Positions 1 through 10,703 of a DNA stretch of 64,000 nucleotides are shown in pieces (the first letter of the stretch is position 1; each line of letters starts with the position of its first letter). Source of the DNA: Plasmodium coatneyi (Eukaryota; Apicomplexa; Aconoidasida; Haemosporida; Plasmodiidae); assembly GCF_001680005.1 (NCBI RefSeq), contig NC_033565.1:1097501-1161500 (forward strand). The letters run 5' to 3'. The notes under the pieces were generated by a model, which saw only the letters and a program-made list of their open reading frames with translations, did no database searches and was not told the DNA's origin. The position numbers and the translations under genes are program-made.

Positions 1-2373
1 CTTCGTTGTGGTCCACTATTCTTTGCTGCTTTAGAACGAGTAGTGGTATATGGAGCAGAAGAATATACTGTGGTAGAACCATCTCCTGCTATTGAATTGT
101 CTGTGGAGTATTCGGTAAAAGTGTCACCTCCTATTGTTGAGGTGTCTTCTGGGAGTGTATCGAAATTGGGCACAGTTGACCTTCCTCTTCTGCTCCTACC
201 TCCAAATTTATTAAGAAACCAGGAAGGTAGGAGATTGTACTAAACGGAAGAGAAGAAGGGAAAAAAAAAAAAGAAATTGAAAAAAAAAAAGAAAAAGAAA
301 AGAGAAGGGAGGAAAAGGAGGGGAAGGGAAGGAATGAAAGAATAAGTATTTTATGCACACACAGCAGAATCTTCTTTTATATTTTTTATTACTCATATAG
401 AAATAATATTTCATCAATTATATTATTTATATGTGAACACACAATTTTTCTTTAGTTGTAAGTGCAGTTGCTACTATAGTGGCTATTATTACTTTATATA
501 AAAGGAAGGAAGCGAATGCAAGTCCCGTCATGGGAAGAATAGTGGACACGGAGGTGGTAGTAATGCTGTTGTTGGTTCCAGAAGGGGAGATTTCGCCTGT
601 TGGACGAGGTGGTTCCTCCGGTAATCTGCTCGCCACATAGGTATCTCTATGTAATTTGTCTACTGTATCTACTGGTGCAGTTCCTGTATTACATTCCAGT
701 CCTTTCAGTTTGCTGCCGCAGTAATACCCCTTTTCCCCATTCACCTTATTTTTCCCATTAAACCAGGTACAATAGGGATCACTACCATCATTCTTATCTT
801 GACATTGTGCATTAACTGCAGTACATGCTTTATCAATGGCTTCCATATGATCTTTATACCCCTGCTCACAGGAAGAACTATTTTGCTGTAACTGCTGTTG
901 CAAGGTTCCGTAGTCTGTGAAATAATCATATACTACTTTTGCATCCTTGAAGTGACTTTTTACAATATTACTGTCCTTGTATATATTGTCACAGTTATTA
1001 TACTTCTTCAGCTGCCCTAATTCTTTGTAAATTTTTTCCATAACACCTGGGAGTGATTCATCATCTATCGGAATATCTAATAACTTCTTCCCTATCCACC
1101 AGTACAAGAAATAACAATATTCATCATTAGGGTCTGTGCCCTTCTTCATGTTATCCACATAACACCATGATTTTACAATCTTTCTTGCACATTTCCCACT
1201 TGTGTCATATTGATTTAGTTGACTTATTAAATTTTTCCTTATTCCTTCTTCTACATCTAGATTTGAAAGCTCATAACATTGATTATTTGCTTTATTCAAC
1301 CTTTGATAATAGGATAAGTACGATGGTACCTTACTTAAAATTGGGTCCTACAAAAATAGTAATTATGGAAAAAGAGGTATATTCCTATGTATGCGAACCT
1401 CCCAATTCGTTACACTATGGAACAAAATATTATATGTGTACAGACATTCTAATTTATTTAATAGCGAAACACAGAAGAAAATAATTTTTACTGTTTCCTC
1501 TATATCCACCTCGTCGTCGGTATCGGTAAGGAGAGGGATAGGATCCTGGTGCTCCCTCTGTTCTGTAGGTTCCGTGTCCGCCACTTTCGTACATTTCACT
1601 TCCGATGGTTTCGGATTACTTTCATCCTTAAACATTTTTGCAAATTCGGTACAATATGCAACATCCCTTCCTGTATTACCTTCCTTACATCCTGCATGTA
1701 TACTGTTATATGTTGAAACAATGCCCTGGAGCTGTTGGTAATACGTTTTATCACAGGTAGTCTCATTAGACGGTACCTGCCCCCTTATAGTTGGGTAGTC
1801 TGCAGAGTATTCGTATACTGTTTTCCTTTTACTGAAGTCGATTTCATCATTAGTAGTGTATATAGTTTCGCATTCCTGACCCACATACAATTCCCTCACT
1901 TTAGTATAAATCTGTTCTATAAGGTCAGGAATTTTACTAGTACTTACTCCATGTTCCAACAACGTAGATCGCAGCCAGAAGTAGAAAAAATTGAAACGTC
2001 CCGCATGGTATGGATCCCTCTCTGTGGTCCCTTTATTTACAAGACACCACGCTGCTACAATCTTCCCTGCATCCTCCCCCTCATCATAGTCATGATCACT
2101 CAGTATACTCTCTATTTCATCCTTTACGCTGTCCTTCTGTGGATGATCACAATCATGTTCACCATTTCCTGCATTGAATTTACTATACAATGCTTTTGAT
2201 GGCCACTTTCCCATTTCTTTCTCCTGCAGGTTATAATTGGAAAAGAGCAGAATATATATATATTCCTGTGTTCCCTTATAATTTTATTATATTATGCATA
2301 GAGCACTATATATATAACATGGATATCAATATTTCAAATAAGAAGTGTTAACCGTTAGTTTTGCCTGTGCCAT
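1..2373 (-). CDS. KIR-like protein A, two KIR domains, 3' end off the window
   Basis: Variant surface antigen of the KIR family, expected on the infected red cell surface. Exons read right to left: 2373-2353 (MAQAKLT), 2223-1492, 1347-493, and a tail exon from 239 that leaves the window. All junctions have GT/AG and keep phase 0. The exons at 2223-1492 and 1347-493 each hold a Cys-rich KIR domain; the second contains YCYFLYWWIGKKL and ends in a TM segment with FLLYK. No stalk exon separates the second domain from the TM. The tail exon begins YNLLPSW, has a basic GGRSRRGRS patch and is cut at the left edge inside a section resembling the NIGY-ending tails of KIR I and J. The start was chosen because ATG lies next to a good donor in an AACAATG context. 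The donor at 1492 is the least certain junction. Confidence 0.85.
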
Positions 2374-3060
2374 TGTTCTGTGTTCTATTGTATACAATAA
2401 ATTTATATTAAGATGTGTTGTTACATATGCTTATGCAGAACACACATGTAAGATTTTTCGCCCGCTCTATAGTGCTTATGCTTGATTATTGGATTTTTAT
2501 TTCCTTCTTTGTTTTAAGCAAATAAACATATACCTTAATTTTTGAATAATAATAGTATGCCACACACACATGTACATATGTAAATCAAAATTATTTTATG
2601 TATGTAGTTCATGCAAGGATAGGAATAAATGAACAAGGAACGAAGAAATAATGGAGGGAGGTTAAGTTCCTTATGTATTCCTTATTCATGTATTATATTT
2701 CTTTGTGCATTGTGTGCATGCTTGTTCATTTGGAGTATTCCATTATTATGTACACTTCTCTCTTATTATGTGTATATAAGGACACCTTTTTTTTTTTTTT
2801 GACGAAAATTTTCACATGTACTACATACCTTTTATGTTTTATTGTTATGTTTAAAGAGGAGTTAATTGAAAAATTGTTAATATGCATATTGCATAATTCA
2901 AACAAAAAAAAAGGATCACACTCTCTCCCTATACCCTTCTTCCTTTTCCGGAATATGTGCACATTCTGTGCTATGTGCCCAGGGAAGAGTGCACATTTAC
3001 AGAATAAATAAGAGGAGTGCAATACAAATATATATACTCATATTTCCTGTTAAAGAGAGA
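2374..3060 (-). promoter_or_regulatory. 5' flank of KIR A, shared with KIR G
   Basis: No gene is visible. The part at about 2640-3060 is clearly homologous to 35920-36360 upstream of KIR G. Shared stretches include GGAGTATTCCATTATTATGT, a TTTGACRAAAA box, and GGGAAGAGTGCACATTTACA followed by AATAAATAAGAGGAGTGCA. Both copies lie upstream of a leftward KIR gene at similar distance, so a shared promoter or 5' UTR is the simple inference. GTGCAC/GTGCACA motifs occur but no specific factor can be named. Confidence 0.5.
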
Positions 3061-3539
3061 GAGTGAAAATTCTGTTTCTGTTGGTGTGCACGCACACATT
3101 TCCTTTATTATTACTTCCCTTTTTTCCTTCCTTTTTTCTTATATTATTATTAATGGTGTGCGTTGCTTTCATTGTTATATTACTTTCTATTGCTGTGATT
3201 TGTTCATTTCCCTTTAACATATTATTCTTCACCTTAAAAAAGGGAAGAATTTAGAATTATGTTCTTTGGATTAGAAAAAAATGTTTTACACTTAAAATTT
3301 CTATGGGAGCTTTCTTATATAGTGCATATACCTATTTTATATTAAGCACTCAACTTTTTTTTTCCACCGTCCTTAAGTGCTTATAAATATTTCCTATTGC
3401 ATATACACTTATAAAGGGGAAATGTATGAAGTGAATTTCACTTATTCAGTTCTGCTGCCGTGTGGTATGAACAGAAATATGTACTTGTGTCCCTATAAAT
3501 TAGTACCCTCCTTTTTTGATTTTTGCCTTTTTTATATTT

Positions 3540-4195
3540 ATTCGGTGTTCATGACTCCCCCTTTCCCCCTTCCTTCATTCAAGGAGGAGAGGGAAGGTGT
3601 ATTCCATTCTTTTCCTTCCCATTTAGGAAGGTAATGTTTACTTCCTCAAAGACGACTTGTTCCCTTCCTTTCCCCTTGGGAAGGTTCCTCCTTTTTGGGA
3701 AGGTATTGTTCCTCCATTGGGGGGAAGGGTAATGTTCTTGTCCCCTTGGTCGAAAGGTATTGTTCCTTCCTTCAAGAAGGAAGGAATTGTTGTTCCTTTC
3801 CTCCAGAAGGAAGGAATTTTGTTCCTTTTACTTCCTTAGAGCGTTGCTTTACTATCCTCCTCCCTTAGACCCCTTTCCTTCCTCCTTAGACCTACTTCCT
3901 TCCTCCTCCTTAGACCCTTCCTTTCCGTACTTCCTTAGACATTTCCTCCTTAGACATTTCCTCCTTAGACATTTCCTCCTTAGACATTTCCTCCTTAGAC
4001 ATTTCCTCCTTAGACATTTCCTCCTTAGACATTTCCTCCTTAGACATTTCCTCCTTAGACATTTCCTCCTTAGACATCCTCCTTCCTTAGACACGTTCCA
4101 TCCATAGACCCCTTCCTAAGACCTCCTTCCTCCTCATCCTTGGACCCTTCCTTTCCTTCCCTTCCTCCTCCTTAGACGCTTCCTTCCTTAGATCC
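3540..4195. repeat. T/C-rich CCTTAGACC minisatellite with a near-perfect 15-bp tandem core
   Basis: This is a pyrimidine-rich stretch built on CCTTAGAC-like units. From about 3935 to 4079 the unit TTAGACATTTCCTCC is repeated about nine to ten times with almost no variation. The rest is degenerate (3540-3930, 4080-4195). Related CCTTAGACCC stretches lie at 19740-19790, 34440-34680, 49900-50080 and 52980-53330, all near KIR genes or telomere-like arrays. Open frames across it (RHFLL or CLRRK repeats) are low-complexity by-products. Confidence 0.8.
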
Positions 4196-4205
4196 CTATA
4201 CTTCT

Positions 4206-4645
4206 TCATCTGGATGATGATGAGGTATATGGGATGGAATATTCGGACGAATATTCTGTAGAAGAATTGTCGTCGTCGTCCCCCTCAAACTCATTAAATT
4301 TTCTCCTAAGGGACCTTTCTCTTCTGCTTCTTCCCTTTCCAGAGTGGTTATTCCCCTTAAGGAAGAAGAGGTGTGATTTATACTTGTAAAAAAAGAAAGC
4401 TGCAATTGTTGGTAATCCTATTGCAGCTAATGCTCCACCAGACACAGCACCAGGGACAATACTACTAAGACCATTAGCTTCTTCCCCTTCTTTTCTGTGA
4501 CTACCACCACCGTCACTCCCTCCCATTCCTTCTCCACCAGAGACACCATCTGCTAAATCGGCATCACTAAAAGAACCACTAATACCGGCTTGATTTGGAT
4601 TCGGGTTTGGTTTAGGTTTTGGTGGTGGTGGGTCGTCATCCCCAC
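4206..4645 (-). pseudogene. Orphan 3' exon of a KIR gene with CD99-like stalk, TM and tail
   Basis: An uninterrupted exon starts after an acceptor AG at 4647-4646 with a split codon (phase 1, as in other KIR stalk exons) and ends at TGA 4208-4206. It encodes a Pro/Asn-rich then Gly/Ser-rich stalk, a TM segment (ALAAIGLPTIAAFFFYK) and a basic then acidic tail ending SIPYTSSSSR. The stalk matches the human CD99 ectodomain almost residue for residue (for example SGSFSDADLADGVSGGEG). The TM and tail match KIR H. No KIR domain or start exon lies upstream: within about 150 bp the sequence becomes the telomere-like array ITS1. It is therefore read as a truncated gene. The intron normally lying between YK and the tail is absent. 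Confidence 0.8.
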
Positions 4646-4794
4646 CTAAAAAGAAAAAAAAAAAAAAAAAAAGGTAATTTCAATATAATATATTTTTTTT
4701 TTTTTTATACACCCTTCGGGTGTACTTCCCCCCCAAGGGGGAACATACACTCCTCATTCCTTCCACCGCCCTAACAACACACCTACCACACCAA

Positions 4795-5037
4795 AAACCC
4801 TGAAACCTAACTCGTCAATCCTAAACACCTGAACCCTAAACCCTAAATCTTGATCACTGAACAGTAAACCCTAAATCTTGAACACTGAACCCATGAACCC
4901 ATGAACCCATGAACCCATGAACGGGAGCCCATGAACCCTGGACCCTAGACCGTGAAACCTAAACCCTGAGCTCTAAGTCTTCAACGTTAAATTATGAAGC
5001 ATGAATTCGTGAGCTTTAAATCTGGAACCCTAATCTT
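4795..5037. repeat. Interstitial telomere-like array ITS1
   Basis: Degenerate heptamers of the CCCTAAA/CCCTGAA type, mixed with CATGAACC units, form an interstitial copy of the Plasmodium telomere motif GGGTTYA. The C-rich strand is on +, as in the other arrays here. The array lies between the orphan KIR exon (-) and KIR B (+). It is too degenerate and too internal to be a chromosome end. Confidence 0.85.
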
Positions 5038-5822
5038 TGAGGGATGTGTGCTATTTGTAGTATATTAATTAAAAGAAAAGGAAAAGAACAAGTGAAAAAA
5101 GGAGAGAGAGAGAAAGGAAAGGAAAAAAAGAAAGAGAGAAAGGAAGGTATTAGAAAAAAAGGAAATTGGAGAGGGGGAATAGAAAAAGAAAGAAAAAAAA
5201 GAAAGAAAAGAAGGGAAACAAAGATGAAAAAGAAATTAATATATGAGGTGTAATGTGCATTCAAGGAAAGGATAGCTCAAATAAGGGAAAGTGGGCACGC
5301 AATAATGTAAATGAAATATTTATGGTACATTTAACAAAGGTTAAAGGAAAAAGAAGGAATATTAATATATTCCTAATGAAAATTGTTTTTTCTTTTAAGG
5401 CAAAAATTGTGCCAATAAGAAAAAAATAATACATGGAAGGGAGGGAGGTACATAGTGTAGTAGTGAATCATTGCGAATAGTAATATACAAAGTGCAATAG
5501 GGTAGTGTGTGAATAAAGAATACAAGAAAAATTTGATTTTTTTTTCCTTTACTTTGTGATTTCATAATATTTGTATATATTTTTGCACTAAACTATATAT
5601 GCTCATTCAATAGATACGTATAATGTATTATAGCATTCCTTTGAAGAAGTTAAAGGTTACGCACTTCTTAAAAGGGGAAAAGTAGAAAATTTTATACTTA
5701 TCTACTAATTATAACTGCTATGGGGTTGGTAAAATTCTTAAATATGCATTTTGTATGAGTAGAAGAAGAACACACCTTCTAACATAAATCCATTATATAA
5801 TAAGAATATACCATAGGGAAGG
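5038..5822 (+). promoter_or_regulatory. 5' flank of KIR B, duplicated upstream of KIR E
   Basis: A purine tract (5070-5240) is followed by unique AT-rich sequence. The whole stretch aligns with 20226-21083. Strong shared blocks are GGAATATTAATATATTCCTA (about 5355 and 20524; contains an AATATATT palindrome) and, just before the start codon, AAATATGCATTTTGTATGAG followed by an AGAAGAACACRCCTTCT imperfect hairpin and CCATTATATAATA. Conservation beside the same gene type suggests promoter or 5' UTR function. I saw no coding sequence. Confidence 0.6.
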
Positions 5823-8471
5823 ATGGCAAAACCACCAGCACAGGTTGGTTACTTCCCTTATTTGAAATATTATAAATATTATAAATACAATACTGTATAC
5901 GTAACGTAATAAAAATATATAAGAAATGTACACATGATAATATATTCATATCTATCTACACATGTTCTACTTTTTGTTTATTGTACTTTTAGCAGGTAGC
6001 AAGTATGGATGAGTTACCTTCACAAGAAATATACGATGCGTTAAACAAAGGAGTAGTAGGAAAAAGGTGTATGTTCCGAGTGGGGGAAAAACAGAAGACC
6101 CCCACTGATCTGGAAGAACAATTGAAATTATCATTATCGCCATACAGTGGGCAAAAGTGGGATGTAGTCAATAAAATTCCAGGAAATTGGTGTTATGCAT
6201 GTGGCGAGACGCGTGGGGGAGGATCGTTGGATACTTTGGGCGATGATGATCGCTGTTATTTCTTCTATTATTGGTTAGGTGATAAAATAAGAAGTGAAAC
6301 ATCCAGGACGGAAGTCTCTTTCAGATTGGTTATGAAGGCAATTTACGATGAACTGCAGAAATTCAATTTTCCATGGCCGTGCACTCATATATACCCTTAT
6401 ATTAGCGAAGACAGATTCGAAAAGGCTAAGAAGGTATTCAATTGGTACTATAACTATAAAAAAATACGAAGCAGCGAGGAGTGTCACAATTATTGGAGTA
6501 AAAATGGAACTTATACTACCGCCCACAAAGTAGCTCAAGAAGCATATCAGCAGTTGATTTCAACTTGCGGAAGCAGTGGCGGAGAACCATATTGTGAAAA
6601 ATTTAATGCGAACCCGAATAAGGGCGAATATCAGCAGCCACAACCATTAGACTGCTCTGCAGCAAAACCTGTTGCTTCCAAAGCGGCAGAAGCACCAGCA
6701 GAACTAGAACTACAGGTTGGTTATGCATTCCTTTCCTTCCATTCAAAATATATATAAATATTATAAATACAATATTCCATATACAATATATGGAGAATAT
6801 AGAAGGAACGTACATATGGGAAAAACACTTACTTATATACATACATATTTTACTATTCCTTCCCTTCCTGTTACCAATTCTATATATATTTTTATAGGAC
6901 CAGCAGGCAGGTTCAGTTAAGTTACCCTCACAACAAATATACAATGATTTCGATGGGAGAAATCATTGTACAGAAAGCCGTGGGAAAAGCGACTGTAACC
7001 AAGATTTAAAGGGAAAAGTAGAAGCAGCATTAACATCGTGGCAGAATACTCATAAGATCGAGGCCGATGGAATTGTAAGGAACTACACCTATGCATGTAA
7101 TGTGGACACGGAGAAGTCACCCCACTTTGATCCTTGCAAATTTCTATATTATTGGTTAGGGGATAGAGTAATAAAGGGAAAATTGCGTACGGATTCGCAG
7201 TTTTCACCAGTTGTGAATGCAATTTATCATAAACTGACAGAATTCGATCATACATGTAAGTGTACTAAGATATACCCTAGTATTACCGAAGACAGGTTCC
7301 AACAGGCTAAAATACTATTTGACTATTATTATGACTATAATAAAATACAGAAGGACCTGGAGTGTAAGAAATATTGCAGTAGAGCAGAATACCAGAGTTC
7401 CTTGCAAAAAGCCCAATCGACCTATAACGAGTTAAGTAAAACTTGCCATACCACTGGCGGAGAAGCATATTGTAAAAAATTTGACGAGGAAAAGGGGAAG
7501 CAGGAAGGGGAATTCGCGAAACCGCAACAATTAAAGTGCACTGTACCACCACCTCCTCCGGAACCAGCGGGACCAGCAACACCAGGGGGGAGTCTAACAA
7601 CAGCATCATCGGGAGCATCCGGTAGGAGTGCTCAGGATCCGGAAGATTTGGTAATTGTACCAGGTAAAAGAGTAAAAAATTCCCATGTAAGGACAGGGAG
7701 TTCTTCACATATAACACTTCCTACGAACATTTTTTAAAGAAATGGTACATGGTACACAATCGTACCAGCATACCATCGTACTATCCATCCTACGTTGGTA
7801 ATATTTTCTTCATTATATTTTATACACATTATTTACTATTATCTTTTTTAGCTCCTCTAGGTGAAGAAGGTAGGAACAGACCACAAGGTCCACCTCCTCC
7901 AGGAAAACCTCAAGGACCACCACAACAGGGTGGTAACAGACCACAGGGACCACCTCCCCCAGGAAGACCGCAAGAACCGACCCAGCAAATAACTCTAGCT
8001 GGTCCAGGCTCTGCTGGCATGGACAGCACCAATATTGGTATTGGTGGTGGTGCTGCTGCTGGAGTTGCAGGAGTAGCATTACCAGCACTTGCTCTGTTTC
8101 TATATAAGGTAAGTGCAACAGTTATAATTGAATATATAAATAATAATGCCCCCTATTGTGTATTATTATTTCAAATGAATATATAGAATAGACTGCGTGC
8201 ATGTATATATATATATGTATATATTTCTTCCCTTATACCTTCCCTCTTATTTTAGTATAATCTTCTACCTCCTGGGATAAAAAACATCTTCTTTGGAGGC
8301 AGCAGCAGAAATAACAATAAAAGGAAAAAAAGGTCCACCCTCAGACAAAGAATAAGCACACCATTATCTGACGACGAAGACACCTTAACAACAGAATATT
8401 CAACAACCATTGGTTCCACAACAGGTTCAATAACGGACCCATCTGAATATTCTGTCCCATATATTAGATAA
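5823..8471 (+). CDS. KIR-like protein B, two KIR domains, Pro-rich stalk
   Basis: A five-exon model gives 660 residues: 5823-5843 (MAKPPAQ), 5993-6715, 6898-7663, 7852-8108, 8256-8471. All junctions are GT/AG and phases agree (0, 0, 1, 0). Each of the two central exons is one KIR domain starting near LPSQ[EQ]IY and carrying the FYYWLGDK / LYYWLGDR core, KIFDWYYNY-like helix and paired Cys. The stalk exon has repeated RPQGPPPPG units, then a Gly/Ala-rich TM ending ALFLYK. The tail is basic, then acidic and Ser/Thr-rich, ending DPSEYSVPYIR. A donor at 7621 would also keep phase 1, so the end of the third exon is uncertain. It faces SICAvar C tail to tail. The stalk and flanking introns are nearly identical to KIR I. 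Confidence 0.88.
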
Positions 8472-9880
8472 TTTCTTTCTTTTAAAGAAGAAGAAGGGAA
8501 AGAAAGGAAAGAAAGGAAAGAAAGGAAAGAAAGGAAAGAAAGAAAAAAAAGAGGAAAGAAAACGAAAAAAAGATGTAGGAAAAAAAAAGAAGAAAAAATT
8601 GAATTGAATTAAATTGAATTAATTCATAATATTAAAAAAGAAAAAAAGAAAGAAAAAAAATAATTCCGTCTACCCTTCTAAAATTTAAAAAAAAAAAAAA
8701 TGGGAAAGTGTACACACAATAAAAAAGGGGGCGGAAGCACAACAACCCAAATAAGGAAGCAACCAAATAAGGAGCAGCAACCACAAAAAAAAAAAGAAGG
8801 GGGCTTGGCTTACACTGCTTCTTTTTTTTTTTTTGCAATTTTTTTCTGTGTGACAAATTTATATTAGGGCAATTTTTTTGGCAACTTCTTTGGAGAACTC
8901 CTGTTCCCAATTTTACCTGTGACAAATTTATATTAGGGCATTCCTTCTTTTTTTGGACAATTTCTTTTTTTGCAATTTTCCCTGTGACAAAATTTATATT
9001 AGGGCATTTCTTTTTTCTTTGGACAATTCTTTTTTTCGCAATTTTTTTTTTTTTTTTTTGCGCAATTTTTTCTGTGACAAATTGGGGCATTTCTTTTTTT
9101 TCGCAATTTTCTTCTGTGACAAAATTATTAGGGCAATTCTTTTTTTTTGACAAATTTATTGGGGCATTTTTTCTTTGGACAATTTTCTTTTGGATAATTT
9201 TTATTTGTTAATATTCTCGTGAAATTTTTATATTAGGGCATTTTTTCTTTTTTTGACAACTTCAACAATTTATTTTGACTAATATTATACTTACAATTCT
9301 TTGTGACAAATTTATATTAGGGCAATTTCTTTTTTTTTTTTTTTAATTTTTAGAGGGGGATAGATGGATATTTTTTTAATTCTTTTTTTTTTTTAATATT
9401 ATGAATTAATTTAATTTTTTTTTTTTTTCTTTCTTTTTTTTTTTGTTGAATGTGCCAATTTGTCCTTATATAATTTTAATTTTCTTTTCGCATACACACA
9501 CATGTGTAACATGGTAAAAATTGTAATTGTACAATTTATTTTTTTTTTGTAAGAACACTACTTTTTTTTTTGCGCACCTTCGCGAACCCGCGAAACTAGG
9601 AACGCTTTCTAAGCATCCAATATTGGACTTAAAAAAAAGGACGGAAAAAATTACAAAGAACTTTTGTAAAAAAATTTAATAATCATTTTAATTCATCAAT
9701 AAAGAAAATTTTACCAAACAAATCAAAATAAAGTGGGAACAATTTTTTTTTTTCCCGGCTTATATTGATTACATAGGAACATGTAAACACTTTCATACAA
9801 AACGAAAAAAAAAAAAAAAAAAAAAAGAGAAAAGAAGAAAAAACAAATAACGAAAAAAAGAAAAGAAAAATATTTATACT
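8472..9880. repeat. 3' flank of KIR B: purine tract, GACAAATTTATATTAGGGCA repeats, GCGAACC motif
   Basis: After the stop come AAAGG repeats (8480-8560) and a conserved 3' flank (CCGTCTACCCTTCTAAAATT, also after KIR E at about 23979). At 8860-9325 there are about eight degenerate copies of a unit with TGACAAATTTATATTAGGGC plus T-rich spacer. A GC-rich spot with CCTTCGCGAACCCGCGAAA lies near 9577. Similar arrays lie at 24105-24350 and 47745-47985, each followed by a GCGAACC spot. Frames across the T runs are spurious. From about 9600 to 9880 the sequence is likely SICAvar C 3' UTR. Confidence 0.7.
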
Positions 9881-9884
9881 ACTC

Positions 9885-10173
9885 CCTAAACCTGAAATCT
9901 GAATTTGGAACATCTTCCTTAGGAACAAAGTCTTCCTCCCTAAACTCGGAATTTGAACTTGGAACCTGTTCCTTAGGAACTTTTTCCTTCCTAGGAACAT
10001 CATCCTCAGGAATACCAACCTTAAACCCAGAATCTGAACTTGGAACATCTTCCTTAGAAAAATTTCACCTAGGAACAAAATGTTCCTCCCTAAACGCGGA
10101 ATATGAACTTGGAACATCTTCCTTAGGAACACATTCCTTAGGAACAAAGTCTTCCTCCTTAAACCCTGAACCC
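9885..10173 (-). pseudogene. Decayed SICAvar tail repeats beyond the stop of SICAvar C
   Basis: On the minus strand the sequence keeps units like those in the SICAvar last exon (GFKEEDFVPKECVPKEDVPS, AFREEHFVPR), but in another frame and with internal stops. It directly follows the stop codon of SICAvar C. It looks like former coding sequence cut off by the stop codon, or an array that grew into the 3' UTR. Confidence 0.65.
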
Positions 10174-10667
10174 TCAACATGGAACCTGTTCCTTAGGAAG
10201 AAGGTCTTCCTCCCTAAATGCTGAATCTGAACTCGGAATCTGTTCATAAAGAACATCATCCTTAGGAACAAAGTCTTCCTCCCTAAACGCGGAACCTGAA
10301 CTTGGAACTTCTTCCCTAGGAACATCTTCCTTAGGGACCTTTTCCTCTTTTATAAATTCGCTTCCCATAAATTCTTGAACCAAAATTTCAAAAAAGTTTT
10401 TCGTCGTCGAATGCAGGTCCCCTTTTTGACATTCGTCTAAGACTTCTAAATGAATATCAATAATCATGAGGCGACCAGAACGCTTTTCTGGTCTCCTCGT
10501 TCTCGTTGTAGCAGATCTTGGTTGTTTTCGTTCCTTTACTAAAGTATATGCATGTGGACCATCTGCCTGGTCCATATGGTCCATGACCTGTTCCTCCGAT
10601 GATGGAGGACCAGATACTTGATGAGCTCTTCGGTGACGTTTCCTTTTTTTACCGAGGAACAAATACT

Positions 10668-10703
<36 letters not shown>

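Noticed and set aside
3760..4107. Long frames with RHFLL (plus) or CLRRK (minus) repeats
   Set aside because: They are translations of the 15-bp minisatellite; neither has splice sites, family similarity or non-repeat content.
4795..5037. Possible true telomere at ITS1 (and at ITS2, ITS4, ITS5)
   Set aside because: All arrays are internal, degenerate, in one orientation and flanked on both sides by genes.
8632..9211. Frames rich in Phe or Lys (FFFCNFPCDKI and similar)
   Set aside because: They come from T runs and the GACAAA repeat; no conserved start, splice signal or domain.
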